DNA from: Rhodocollybia butyracea
Taxonomy: Eukaryota; Basidiomycota; Agaricomycetes; Agaricales; Omphalotaceae
DNA: 64,000 nt
NCBI GenBank assembly: GCA_015501585.1
Contig: JADNRY010000023.1
Location: forward strand, 248,001 to 312,000
Direction of reading: 5' to 3'
The position numbers were made by a program, and so were the translations under genes. Every line of letters starts with the position of its first letter. Within the stretch, counting starts at the first letter, position 1. Positions 46,013 to 55,574 of this stretch are shown piece by piece. Below the pieces are notes generated by a model. It saw nothing but the letters and a program-made list of their open reading frames with translations, was not told the origin of the DNA and did no database searches.

Positions 46013-46352
46013 GCCCTCAGTCTCCCTCTCGATTCCAGTCACACCATCTATGTCAAACTTTCTGATATCGGAATGTCAATTCTACGTTCCCTGGCCTCTG
46101 ATTCCACCTCTGGTCCTTCCTTGTGAGATATCCTTGTGTCTGTTGAGACACCTTGGATGCCGCCGCCCAAGATTCGAAGGCAATGGAATTCATTGTCAAC
46201 GAGCTGTGTTACTCCACTGTTGCTGAGTTTTTTCCTCCTATATTCAGCAAATTCCTCGCGATGCCACCGAGTCGTTTGGTGCTCGTCATCGCATCACTTT
46301 GAAAAATTCGATAGCCGAGATAGTTTTGCGTCACTGGTTGAGATACGGTAGA
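46013..46352 (+). CDS. Exons of an unidentified gene, 3' end
   Basis: Plus-strand text DALSLPLDSSHTIYVKLSDI (about 46010-46070), ADTLDAAAQDSKAMEFIVNE-like (about 46150-46210) and DATESFGARHRITLKNSIAE to LRHWLRYGRS, stop near 46352, read like three exons of one protein. The frame changes between them and I could not fix the introns. The 5' part is not visible, since the GET4 duplicate lies directly upstream. Product unknown; probably a truncated gene. Confidence 0.3.
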
Positions 46353-47302
46353 AGCTGAGGGAACTCATTACCACCATTTGCAGAAGTAAGAGCGTGCAGA
46401 ATGATTTTCATGTTAGGCCGTTCATTTGAGCATCGAATTACATGAAATCGGGAGCCAGAGAATTCAAGAGATGCGCAAACAGAGAGAGAAGGGGGTTCCG
46501 GATGCATGGTAGCAGCCATCGTGAAAACTTATATCGTAGATGGTAATCGGCCTTGAAAGAACGATTCAATGTGTCAGAACAGAGGGTGGAATGAGAGACC
46601 CCACTCGTTGATAAAACATGGCCTTCTTCTGCACATGCGAAGATGGTGTTTTGGCGAAAGATAATTCTGGATCTCCGCGATAATGATAGGCTTCAGCCTT
46701 CGCTCGCATGCTTTGTTTCTCCGTCTCCCTTACAAATGGTTCAGGCTTGTCACTTCATCTGACACCTTCCCTCACATTCCACCCCAGAGCGCGAAATGAA
46801 AGTCAAACCGTGCAGGAGCTGGCCCCGTAAAGCAAGCTGGGAGGCGGTGAAGTGAGGATTCCACTCCCGATAATACTCGAAACCGTCTCAGAGAGTTGCA
46901 ACAATCTAGAGGGCAATTCACGTACCATGGAATTACCAGCTTGGACGTCGTGATACAGTATTTGATTTCCCAGGTTAGCGTAGCATGAAAACTGAAAGAA
47001 AAACGGTTCACTGGCAGTTCGTCGACCGGAAATGGAAAAACAACGGAACACCCTGAGGGATGATGGAGAATGGATTACAAGGTAACATTCTGAAAGAATT
47101 ACACCTGAGTTGCCCAGCAAAGAACAATTGCAGTTGGATAGTCAGATTCTTTGTCAAGACTGGAGATCAAATTGGCGGAGAGTCACAATACTGACAAGAA
47201 GAATTCCAAAGTTAAGAGGCGACAGAGAGAGCATAGCCTTTGACAAAGTTCTGTAAATGTGGAAAAGATCCAATAAGGTAAGTGGCTAGGAGACTACTGA
47301 GT
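46353..47302. other. Unresolved stretch
   Basis: Minus-strand frames at 46331-46519 and 46772-47120 are partly hydrophobic but could not be joined into a gene. No family recognised. Confidence 0.3.
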
Positions 47303-47337
47303 TAGACTTACTTCTAGTAATATACGAAGTAAGTCTA
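47303..47337. repeat. Perfect 12-bp inverted repeat (stem-loop), 11-nt loop
   Basis: TAGACTTACTTC at 47303-47314 and GAAGTAAGTCTA at 47326-47337. It lies about 170 bases beyond the 3' end of the DIRS recombinase gene, so it may belong to the element's terminus or be a recombination site. Nothing proves this. Confidence 0.5.
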
Positions 47338-47510
47338 GTGTGTGATAAGTCTGTATTGAGGTTTGGCTGGGGCTTGACCCCGCGCTCCCACCCGTAGATG
47401 GAGAAGACCCGAACGTCCCAGACAGAGCCGGAGCTCATCCTCAGGGTCTTGACATCTATGGAGGGAGACTGATTCATCCAAACGGAGTGGAGGCTCGAAT
47501 GTCGATCATA

Positions 47511-49065
47511 TTAAAATTCTACATCTACATCGTCACCTGCTATACATGCGGTAATGAGTTTCTTGGATATCTTGTTAGCTATACGGAATGAGTCTACTTT
47601 ATTGTTGAGAGCAGTCCACTTTGATTTGCTGTATGCGGCTGTAATATGTGCTGGTAGTATACTATCTAGCCGTCTCCAGTACAGGAGGAAGGCTAATGAT
47701 GTCCATCCACCTGTAGCTGCTACAATTTCGGGAGGGACACCTGCCAAGAGAAGAAAAACAGCCGAGCCGATTCTGAAGCTATGACCGAGAACATGTTGGA
47801 GGGCGGCTCGCGCCCAGACATCATAGCAGAAGTCTAGAAAGATTTTCTTCACCATGTGCTGGGGCTTCCCGTCTTTGTCTATATAGCCAAACAAGGAGAA
47901 ATCGTCTGGTACTGCGGCGTTTTCCGAGAGGTGCTTTTGAATCGCGTTAGATGGGCATGCAAATTTCAGCTCATCATCGAGGGGACTGGTGGTGACTACC
48001 ATTGCGCCTTCTTCTTTGGTGGTTTTTGTCCAGGGAATGCGGAAATGGACCGAAACGGGTTTGGAGTTGAGTGTGATGTTGTTTGATTTCCGGGTTACAT
48101 GGAATTTGGGATCGAATGCATTTCGGGAAGGTATTGTTAATTCTCCTGTGATAGTCAGATATTAGGGAATTTTCATAAAGAATAAGAATATTGAATAAAT
48201 ACCCAAACGGCGACATCCAAAGAATGCAATACAAGCGATGGCCCAAACGGCGCAATGGAAAGGGATAGAGAAGTCCAGTGCTTTGTATAATGCACTCATA
48301 TGTTCGATGGTGATTGGATGTCTGGGTGGGCGTCTATGGTGTGCACCTGCTACACTTGCTCCGCGTCTCGCTTGGCGAATACGACGTGAGTCAGCAGGCC
48401 ATGGGGCTCCCATTGTCTCGTGCCATAGATGTATTCCTGATAGCCAGTTTCCGATTGTCTTTCCTGAGACCTTACCCGAGTGATATCCGATAAAACCGAT
48501 AATCAGTCTGTCTGAGGCTGGCATGCGGTCATCCTCGCTCATTAGGTCTCCGAATTGGTTGAAACGTAGAAGTCCTGCTGCATAGACTTCTTTCGTTGGC
48601 TTAACTGTGCCTTTAGCCATAATTTCGTCGCCCAGTTCTATGACTTTAGCTGGTAGAGATGCTGCTTCTTGGGATCGTTTCTGGATTGAATATGGTGTCT
48701 TCCAGGCATGTAAGCGGTCGGCGGCTCGTACGTTTGGGCGCAGCGGATTTGGAGCAATCTCACATCCCTTTTTGGCTTTACGGTTGGTGAGTTGATAGGG
48801 TAGCGGTAGCGGTAGCAGTTGTTGCGTTGTCTGTGTGGCGTGTTTGGTGAAAGGCGATTCAAACGGATTTGAAAAAGTGGAAAGTGAAGTTATATTTGTA
48901 TTACTAGAGCTCGGAATTGGGTTTGATACAGGTTGTGCAAGATTCATGGAGGTTCGAGGTGCAAAAGGGTCATCAAAAAGGAAGCGAGCAGTTCGAGAAG
49001 ACGGTGCGCGCGGAGCAGCGTTTCTCACACCAGGATTAGCTGGCGTTGGTGGTTTATCAAATGGA
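47511..49065 (-). CDS. DIRS tyrosine recombinase, one intron
   Basis: The exon from about 49065 (after a CATACATACAG acceptor) to 48203 carries a Ser/Pro-rich N-terminus, then a core-binding helical part (GTVKPTKEVYAAGLLRFNQF) and RRGASVAGAHHRR. It ends at ACIAFFGCRRLG, followed by an intron (48146-48202). The second exon (48145-47511) continues ELTIPSRNAFDP and holds HVLGHSFRIGSAVFLLLAG and GGWTSLAFLLYWRRLD. Arg (RRLGEL), the His-X-X-Arg box (HSFR) and the final Tyr (LLYW) are the catalytic residues of tyrosine recombinases. About 490 residues. It integrates the element's circular DNA without target duplication. Apparently intact. Confidence 0.85.
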
Positions 49066-49114
49066 CTGTATGTATGTTAGTGAGTGTTTGCTTGAATACG
49101 GGAATTAGAATCAC

Positions 49115-52100
49115 CTAAACATAATAAATAACATCTTTAAGCTCATCTGGGAGCTGGAATGAGAGAGGCAGTTTCTTCTCTTCCGGTCCCAATATTCCGC
49201 GCGAAATTGGGTCGGCCGGGTTCAAAGATGATTCAACGTATCTGATTTCAGGTTGTATGAAGAGTGGGCCTAGGACACCGCAAGTCCGGCGTACAGAAGT
49301 ATTAATCCAGTAATTGGGACTGCGGGCTTTTTTCATGGCACCAATAGTCCCTTGATTGTCTGAATGGATGAGAATATGAATATCGTGTAAACCTTTTCCT
49401 TCGAGAATGTATACGAGTAGTTCGATGGCGACCGTTTCTAGCCAGCATATATCACGACCCGGAATTTTCCAGTTGTCAGCTAGCCGGAATGCCATCCAAA
49501 AACCTTTGAATAAGATACCGATACCCCAATCGGTGGAGGCGTCAACAAATATACTGAGATCCTTTAGTGGGCCTTTTGGTCGTAATTCTCGGTAGAAGTT
49601 GGGTACGAGAAGAGTGTTGTACCACCATTTAAGTTCAGTGAAGACACTACTAGGTGGGTATCGGCCATGGTGTTCTTCGCGTTCAGTGCGATATGAGGCC
49701 ATGAAGTTTGAGATGGGGGGAAGGTGAGACCGGCCTTCGGCGTATATGAAAGCTACGTGGCACAGCGTTCCATGGATTGATTTGACTCTGACTAGGGGAG
49801 CTCGTGAATTCTTGAACTCATTCATGAATAGATGAACTCGGTTCAGATATTTGAGGCGTTTGTCATCCGGAAGGCTAACGTGCTTCAGTGGTAAGTTCCA
49901 GCGGAAGCCTGTGTAGGTCGTTTCAAATGTGAATTCCATGTCGCCTTTGACGTCTGCTGGATGGAAAGGTATGTTAAGCGATGTGATAGATTTGAGCATG
50001 TTGGCTCGGTCATAGTCGTAATTTCCAAGGAGATTTGGTGTAAGAGCCCTGACTCTTAATGCCTCAGACCATGAGCAAGATCTCGTTCTATTAGAGAAAT
50101 AGACTGAAATGAGTATGTGGTACGAGGATAAGAGTGAACTAATTATGTAATATCAGCGCTAACGGCAATGAACGTGCCGTAGGCGTTACACATGCCCCCT
50201 AGATTGACCCCACAGGTCCATCTTACCCAAAAAAAAAACAAAAGAGAAAGATGGAAAAGGGAAAAACATAACAAAGAGAAACATACAGTCATCTAATAGG
50301 TAACGTACAATGTAGTATGCTGGCAATTTCCATAAGTGCAGAAGAAGAGAAAGTGTCCTGTGAAAATCGCTGGATTCTCTGGATGCTGACACTAAGTCCA
50401 GATTGAGATGGTGGTGGCACAGTGGAGACAGTAGATCTCCAGCGCCATGAATGGGAGCATTGATTGGGGGCACAAATATGGTGATGGGGAGTTTCAGTGG
50501 GTGAAGGTGATGGCATGAGTGTACCAGATTGGGATGGGCAACGACTTGAACGAAGCAAGAGCGAACCAAACGCACCATACACATTGTGTTTGACACATTT
50601 ACGAAGGCCTGTTGGTGGAACGGCAGTCACAGGGGCAACATAAGGCACAGGTGTACACTTGGTTGGAGTGTTTGAGAGATGAACACGAGCTGGCAGTGCG
50701 CCAGCTGTGTGTTCGAGCCCCATGACATGTTCATCCATGAATACTTCGAGTTTCCGGCCTGCTTTCCGCAGTTCAGCCACCTCCTGTGCAAACTCTGAGG
50801 TTGGTTGGAGTTGAAATGAAGGGGAAGTGGGTTTGGAGGGTAAAACCAATGTCAGAGCATGTGGAGATGATTTCAATGCGTTCAATGCGTTCGAAGCGAG
50901 CGTGGGAGTCGGTGATGAGGCAGTAGGAGCGGTCAAAGGTATGGAGAACTCGGAGCAGGAGGTGGTGTTTGAGATTTGGACAGTTCCATCCCAAACTCTT
51001 CTCCCAGTCTCTTAATAGACTCTATCATCTGAAAACAGACCTCTGCCTGGAAACCTTCTTCCTTCACTGCCCAGCAACATCTTAATGTTGAATCCTGCAC
51101 CACTGCCTCTGCCAAATCCCTACCAGCCACTGAAAGACCATGTTGTTCCCAGAGCTGCTTAAAGTTGACTAGCAGCTGTTGAATTCCCTGGGAGGAGAAG
51201 TCCAGGATCCCAGAGATGTGTGAGAGAGGATCATGAGGGAACATGGAAAGGATTTGAGAGAGAAAAGAGTAAGCCAGAGCCAAGACAGAGTCATGGCTTG
51301 AGTTGTGCTGTTGTGTGGTCATATTGCTGTAATAGTCCTATTCAGGACAAGGTTGCTCAAAAAAGTGTAAGAGCCCTGACTCTTAATGCCTCAGACCATG
51401 AGCAAGATCTCGTTCTATTAGAGAAATAGACTGAAACGAGTATGTGGTATGAGGATAAGAGTGAACTAATTATGTAATATCAGCGCTAACGGCAATGAAC
51501 GTGCCATAGGCGTTACATTTGGCAAGCGGAGTGGTAATAGATCGTCTTCAAATTTCGGGACTGGTCCAATTTTCTTCGCTCGCATGATGTCACGTGTAGC
51601 TCCAGATATCATGTCCGCACTACTGCTTGCAGATGCCGCACCAAAGCAGAAGCAGTGGTCAGACCAAAACCCGCCCTCAGAGTCTTGTGCTACTAGGAAA
51701 GGTTTGTGGTGAGGAAGTAGAGGAACTGTTCTGTGGAATTTCGCTATGTCTACTGCGCATGCTTGGGTTCCTGGAGGTGCCAATGTGATCTGTTATGTAC
51801 GGATGGAATGAGAATTGTTCATGGAATGAGGAATAAAGGAATAAAGGAATAAGTGAATATGAATCAGGAATGTGCACATATGCAGGAATCGGGTATCATT
51901 ATGGCATATCTGGGAATAATGAATAATAGTCCTAACATGGACGGAAGTGGGAAATGCTAGATGAGAGAGGACAAGACTTACCAGTTCGGCTACCTTTGCT
52001 GCCGTGTCAAAGGATGTTGGAAATAGCTCTTTCGTGATGAAAGAGTTAACCGATGGGAACCTGTTACCGTCGGAGTCTCTACCATCTTTGGATAGATGGC

Positions 52101-52608
52101 GGCATACTCGATATTTTGTTGGTATGCCTGGGCCTTGGATCTGTTTGGCTACAATCAAAGGTGATGATACGATGGGGCCACGCATAATGGATTCCATCTC
52201 TTCTAAAGAGAATGGCCCTGACATGCGGCCTTTGGATTTCTCCTCTGCAAGGTAATCTCTGACGACCTGAGGGTATTTGGCCACTGATGGGTGATTGGGA
52301 ATGATGATTGATTTCGTGAGCTGAGGCATGTCTCCCAATGGAGCGCCGTGTTTAAGAATGTTGGTAAGAGATGGATATCGGTCCAAGAGGTTGTGTAATT
52401 TGAGTTCGTGTTCAAAGGCGTCTGCATTGTAGGGAGTAACGATTCGTTCATACAGTTCAATATGATCCACTGGTGTATCTGGTTTTGCAATGCATGCAAT
52501 GATTGAGTCTGCAAAGTTATGGTAAGCAAGAGGTGGTGGTGCAAATAGCTCAAGAAATTCTTCTCTAGACAAGTGAGGGCTGGGTGAGGCATTCCCACTT
52601 GAATGCAT
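49115..52608 (-). CDS. DIRS reverse transcriptase-RNase H, interrupted by an LTR element
   Basis: Begins about 52608 (MHSSGNASPSPHLSREE). The N-terminal part has SGPFSLEEMESIMRGP, IVSSPLIVAKQ and FPSVNSFI. An intron of about 180 bases follows (about 51790-51980). The next exon has CAVDIAKFHRTVPLLP, FGAASA and KFEDDLLPLRLP, the RT catalytic core with FEDD for YxDD. At 51522 the LTR element interrupts; beyond 50039 the frame resumes with LLGNYDYDRANMLKS, in phase with what precedes. The RNase H domain shows LSIFVDASTDWG, ICWLETVAIELL, ILIHSDNQGTIG and NPADPISRG, so all four acidic residues are present. Stop at 49115. Without the LTR element the frame would be open. Confidence 0.8.
50039..50190 (-). 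repeat. LTR (3' on the minus strand), 152 bp
   Basis: Begins TGTAAGAGCCCTGACTC and ends GTAGGCGTTACA on the plus strand. It differs from the partner at 51366-51517 at only a few bases, such as GCCGTAGG against GCCATAGG and GAAATGAG against GAAACGAG. Confidence 0.85.
50289..51322 (-). CDS. Gag-like protein(s) of the small LTR element, two overlapping frames
   Basis: The first frame starts at the ATG at 51322 (MTTQQHNSSHDSVLALAYSF), has helical text (GIQQLLVNFKQLWEQHGLSV, AEVCFQMIESIKRLGEEF) and stops at 50933 after TPPPAPSSPYL. A second frame, -1 relative to the first, continues LTAPTASSPTPTLASNAL with FAQEVAELRKAGRKLEVFMD to a stop at 50289 and has no ATG at its start. It could be read by a -1 shift or result from a single-base change. 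Neither part shows zinc knuckles, protease or RT motifs. By place in the element it is a capsid-like or a captured host sequence. I do not recognise it. Confidence 0.45.
51366..51517 (-). repeat. LTR (5' on the minus strand), 152 bp
   Basis: Partner of 50039-50190. High identity shows recent insertion. Confidence 0.85.
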
Positions 52609-53332
52609 AGTGAGACCTGCTGCCACAGAAGGTGCAGCAGTGTTTCTTTGTCACACCCTCTGCATCGTCCCTGAAGATTCCAGTACCAGCAGATGCTCTT
52701 TCCTCCTGGCGTGCTGATAACTCCTCTGATGTTTTGAGCCCAACGGAATGGACCGTGTTTTGTGTCATCGTGAGCATCAAGTTTGTGACCGCGGGTAGCG
52801 CATCCGAGGCAGCAAGGGGCCGCAGTTTTCTCCTTGCTGCCTTGTGAAAAGGGCTTCTGAGTCGTCAGAGATGACGCAGTCTGAACCACTGACAGCAGAG
52901 CAGGCGCTTTAGGCGGCTGCGTTTTTGAAGGTCCAGAAGATGTCAAGGAGGGGAGAGGGAAGTACTTGACATCTGCTGCTCGTTCGGCACGAACAAGGGT
53001 CCATTCCTTTCCATATGTGTCAATGTCGAAAGCATATAGCTTGGATTTCGGAGCCGTATTTTGACATCGAGCCAGTATGAGAAGTAGTCTTCGGAGTCCT
53101 GTTGGTTCAGAAAGAAAGCAAAGTGGTCGACATAGAAGAGAGGACGTGGCGCATCTTTTCCAAGTTCTTCGTCGCGAGAGCATTCAAAGTTGTAAAAGTT
53201 CTTTGCCGCCTGGCTCCATTGGATAAAGTCGAGTTGATTGTCACAGTAGGGGCCTCCCGCCTCCTTGATCCACTTGGCAATTTCTTTATTGCACTTTTCA
53301 AAATTGTGCGGAAAACGTAATTTTTTTTTCAT
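52565..53332 (-). pseudogene. DIRS gag-like ORF, frame changes
   Basis: Starts at the ATG at 53332 (MKKKLRFPHNFEKCNKE) and runs through NFYNFECSRDEELGKDAPR and FFLNQQDSEDYFSYW. Near 53070 the coding text moves to another frame (KLYAFDIDTYGKEWTLVRAE). Cys/His-rich text follows: CCLGCATRGHKLDAHDD, ICWYWNLQGRCR. Near 52670 it moves again to KKHCCTFCGSRSHYAFKW, stop at 52565. This is the arrangement of DIRS gag proteins, which end with such zinc motifs. Two frame changes suggest decay, unless small introns restore it. Its 3' end overlaps the RT start by about 45 bases. Confidence 0.6.
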
Positions 53333-53400
53333 GTGCGCTTATCTTTTGTCTAATCACCATCATCGGTTGGCTTTCTCGCCGCTCTCCAGTGCCTCAGCCA
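53294..53400. repeat. Inverted-repeat arm 1 (partner 54214-54330)
   Basis: Contains TTGTGCGGAAAACG, GCGCTTATCTTTTGT and CACCATCATCGGTTGGC, and CTTTCTCGCCGCTCTCCAGTG. The same text occurs inverted at 54214-54330, with about 16 additional bases there. This arm covers the start codon and first codons of the DIRS gag-like ORF. Confidence 0.75.
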
Positions 53401-54213
53401 CATCTTCTATATGATTCTTCAGATGAACTTTCTGTTAATACCGTGATAAATAACCTGCTGACAGAACTTTCAATTCAACTAAGTCATGGTGTTCAACGTT
53501 CAACCACAGGAAGAGATTGCTTTACGAGTGTGAAGACTTGAAGATGGATAGTGGAATATACATAAGAAAGGGTACGTTGTCCACATGCCAAGATATCAAT
53601 AATTATCTCAATTCTGTCCTTCAGGTTTTCTTTATCGCTCACCACTTCATGTTTCAATCGATCTGGACCTTTTTGTACTTCGAGATATCTAAATAATCAA
53701 AATTTCACGTCGTGCAAATAAAAATGTTCATTGAAAGAGACTTTTCAATGGTAGCCACATTGCTCATGATCAAGCACAAAATGATACACGAAATGAATCT
53801 ATTCTGACACCAAAGTTGGCCATAGAGACACGAGTTCCGAGCAGACAACAGATTATGGTACTGGTAGAAGTGTTACACAGCTCAGCAAGGTTTACGGAAG
53901 CCAGCAGAGCAGTCGAAACTCGCCTTCAGAGATGAGCACAAAGCGAATATGCATTTAGTACGAAATTATAACTGCTGCATACGAAGTCAGTGAGGTTGAA
54001 CATTTGCTGATAACACTCGTACGCACATTTAATCCAGTTTTTGTGACCCCTTGCGTGAAGCTTAGCAGCGTACTAGCCCCAACAATACGCCGCCGCAATA
54101 GCTAGAACGGGTGCTGCAATGTTACTCGCAACCAAACATTAAACATATAGAAATTTCATTGTAAAACAATAGAGTGAATGCCCGAAGCCATTGTTATGAG
54201 GGCCAAGAGGGAT
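53401..54213. other. Spacer between the inverted-repeat arms
   Basis: About 810 A/T-rich bases with no supported gene. Confidence 0.4.
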
Positions 54214-54330
54214 TGAAGCACTGGAGAGCGGCGAGAAAGCCAGGACAATCGAAGCCAACCGATGATGGTGGTTAAACAAAAGATAAGCGCCCATGAAAAA
54301 AATTTACATTTTCCGCACAATTGTGAAAAG
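54214..54330. repeat. Inverted-repeat arm 2 (partner 53294-53400)
   Basis: Overlaps the last codons (ALFTIVRKM and stop) of the 216-codon gene at 54304-54954. Confidence 0.75.
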
Positions 54331-54954
54331 GGCTATAAGGTCGAGAACATGAGGTTTTCCTTCGATGTGCGAGATTTTCGCGCGTTTTAGCTCTGGCATG
54401 TGTGTGTTAATGAGTTCAAGGTTTTTGTTGGTGAATAGAAAAAGGGGGAAGACTGGGAACGCGTCGATTGTGTCGTATAAGAGTGCGTCAAATACAATTT
54501 CCCGAGGACCTGCGCTCCGGGGTATTAGGACCACTTTCTCAGTTTTCCGTTTCTTCTTCGGCCCCTCTCCAACTTCGTCTCTATCTCTGGTTCTACCTCC
54601 ATGCCTTTCTCCTTCTTCTTCTTCATTCCTCAGCCTGAAGAAGGACAGGGTCTCTGTGGTAAGCCAGTCCTTCAACCTCTCGAATATTGTTGGGTCCTTT
54701 CTGATATTTTCGAGAGACTTTGTGGCGATAGATACGAAGGAGGCAATGTCAGATGCATCTTCTTCTGCCTGGCCCAGCTGGAATTCGAGGCTTTTCTCGC
54801 GTCGCTTTCGGTTTTCTTTATCAATTCTGAAGTTTAATTTTAGCCTGAGACCGATGTCCAGTTTTTTGTACAGAGCGATGATTTCTTCGGTTTTATGGGT
54901 CTTTCGAGGTCTGTCTGCACGGCCAAGAGATGGGTATGACTGAAAGCCTTTCAT
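54304..54954 (-). CDS. Charged 216-residue protein with nuclear localisation-like signal, unknown
   Basis: One exon from the ATG at 54954 (MKGFQSYPSLGRADRPRKTH) to the stop at 54304. Residues about 25-110 are predicted helical, with KLDIGLRLKLNFRIDKENRK and SLENIRKDPTIFERLKDW. Then an acidic/basic stretch (EEEEGERHGGRTRDRDEVGE, KKKRKTEK) that looks like a nuclear signal, then FDALLYDTIDAFPVFPLFLF and a C-terminal helix. I do not recognise the family. Its last codons lie in an inverted repeat that also forms the start of the DIRS gag-like ORF, so it may belong to a mobile element or a host gene copied by one. There are no introns, unlike the host genes nearby. Confidence 0.45.
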   Translation of the reverse strand: MKGFQSYPSLGRADRPRKTHKTEEIIALYKKLDIGLRLKLNFRIDKENRKRREKSLEFQLGQAEEDASDIASFVSIATKSLENIRKDPTIFERLKDWLTTETLSFFRLRNEEEEGERHGGRTRDRDEVGEGPKKKRKTEKVVLIPRSAGPREIVFDALLYDTIDAFPVFPLFLFTNKNLELINTHMPELKRAKISHIEGKPHVLDLIALFTIVRKM

Positions 54955-55327
54955 GATGAGTATGTTTATGCAAAATTTCGAAGATTAACGCGCGATGTGC
55001 GCGATGGCGATGAGAGACGGAAGTAATGAAGCTTAAGCGCTCAACGATCGCTGAATCGTCTCTCATTCGCTGGCCTTATCTTATCCTAAAATGAGCACTT
55101 TAGTTGCTCATCACGGACTTACCCAATATGTAAGGTAGTCACAATAAGAGAATGTTGACAGCTGTTTCCTACTGACCTAGATTTCAAATAAGTAGGGCTT
55201 GAACAAAGATAAAGGAAGTGTTGAGAGGAGCAGATCAGAAGACATGGGCCTTGTGCACCCTCTCAATTTTCAAAGAACTCTGCAAAACCTCCAACCCATC
55301 ACGGATATATTGTACTAACTCCTGCTT
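54955..55327. other. Intergenic, no supported gene
   Basis: Nothing recognised apart from GCGCGATGTGCGCGATGGCG, a GC-rich imperfect repeat near 54990. Confidence 0.4.
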
Positions 55328-55479
55328 TGGAACGCCCCTGAGTCTTAATCCCTCAGACCATGAGCAAGATCTCGTTCTATTGCAGAAGTAGACTGAAAAG
55401 GACGTGGTGCGAGGGAAAAGGGCGTAATTACCTAAAACCGGCGCTACATGTAAGGGGCCGAAGGGCCGTAGCCGTTACA
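55328..55479. mobile_element. Solo LTR of the small LTR element family, 152 bp
   Basis: Starts TGGAACGCCCCTGAGTCTTAAT and ends GTAGCCGTTACA. It shares the CAGACCATGAGCAAGATCTC block and overall layout with the LTRs at 50039 and 51366, and is flanked by an exact 5-bp duplication TGCTT (55323-55327 and 55480-55484). It is more diverged than the two LTRs are from each other. Confidence 0.85.
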
Positions 55480-55574
55480 TGCTTGATTCAGAGCTCAACA
55501 TGCCTATTGTGCAACCATAGCAATGCAGTGCAGTTTTTGCTTCTACTGCAGCCCCTAGTGAAACAGAGTCCAGA

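Larger units (their letters stand above)
50039..51517 (-). mobile_element. Small LTR retroelement without RT, 1479 bp
   Basis: Two LTRs of 152 bases, a TG...CA form and a 5-bp target duplication TTTGG (50034-50038 and 51518-51522). On the minus strand a purine-rich CTAGGGGGCATG directly precedes the downstream LTR, so the element probably reads on that strand. It carries two overlapping frames but no protease, RT or integrase, so it depends on another element. It sits in the RT of the DIRS element. Confidence 0.85.
47511..53332 (-). mobile_element. DIRS-like tyrosine-recombinase retroelement, split by an LTR element
   Basis: In minus-strand order: a gag-like ORF with zinc motifs, an RT with FEDD, an RNase H domain and a tyrosine recombinase. 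That set, with a recombinase in place of a DDE integrase, defines DIRS elements. The RT is interrupted at 50039-51522 by a small LTR element whose 5-bp target duplication marks the junction exactly. The termini of the DIRS element were not found; the coordinates given cover the coding part only. Confidence 0.85.

Noticed and set aside
46772..47120. Membrane protein gene on the minus strand
   Set aside because: Hydrophobic stretches exist, but I could not find a start, consistent introns or a family match.
47511..49065. A stand-alone Crypton transposon
   Set aside because: The recombinase directly follows RT and RNase H coding sequence in the same orientation, so it belongs to a DIRS-type retroelement.
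54304..54954. Reading the plus-strand frame 54365-54943 as the gene
   Set aside because: It is open for 192 codons but is made of low-complexity Ser/Phe text opposite the charged protein. The minus-strand frame has better composition and a complete start and stop.
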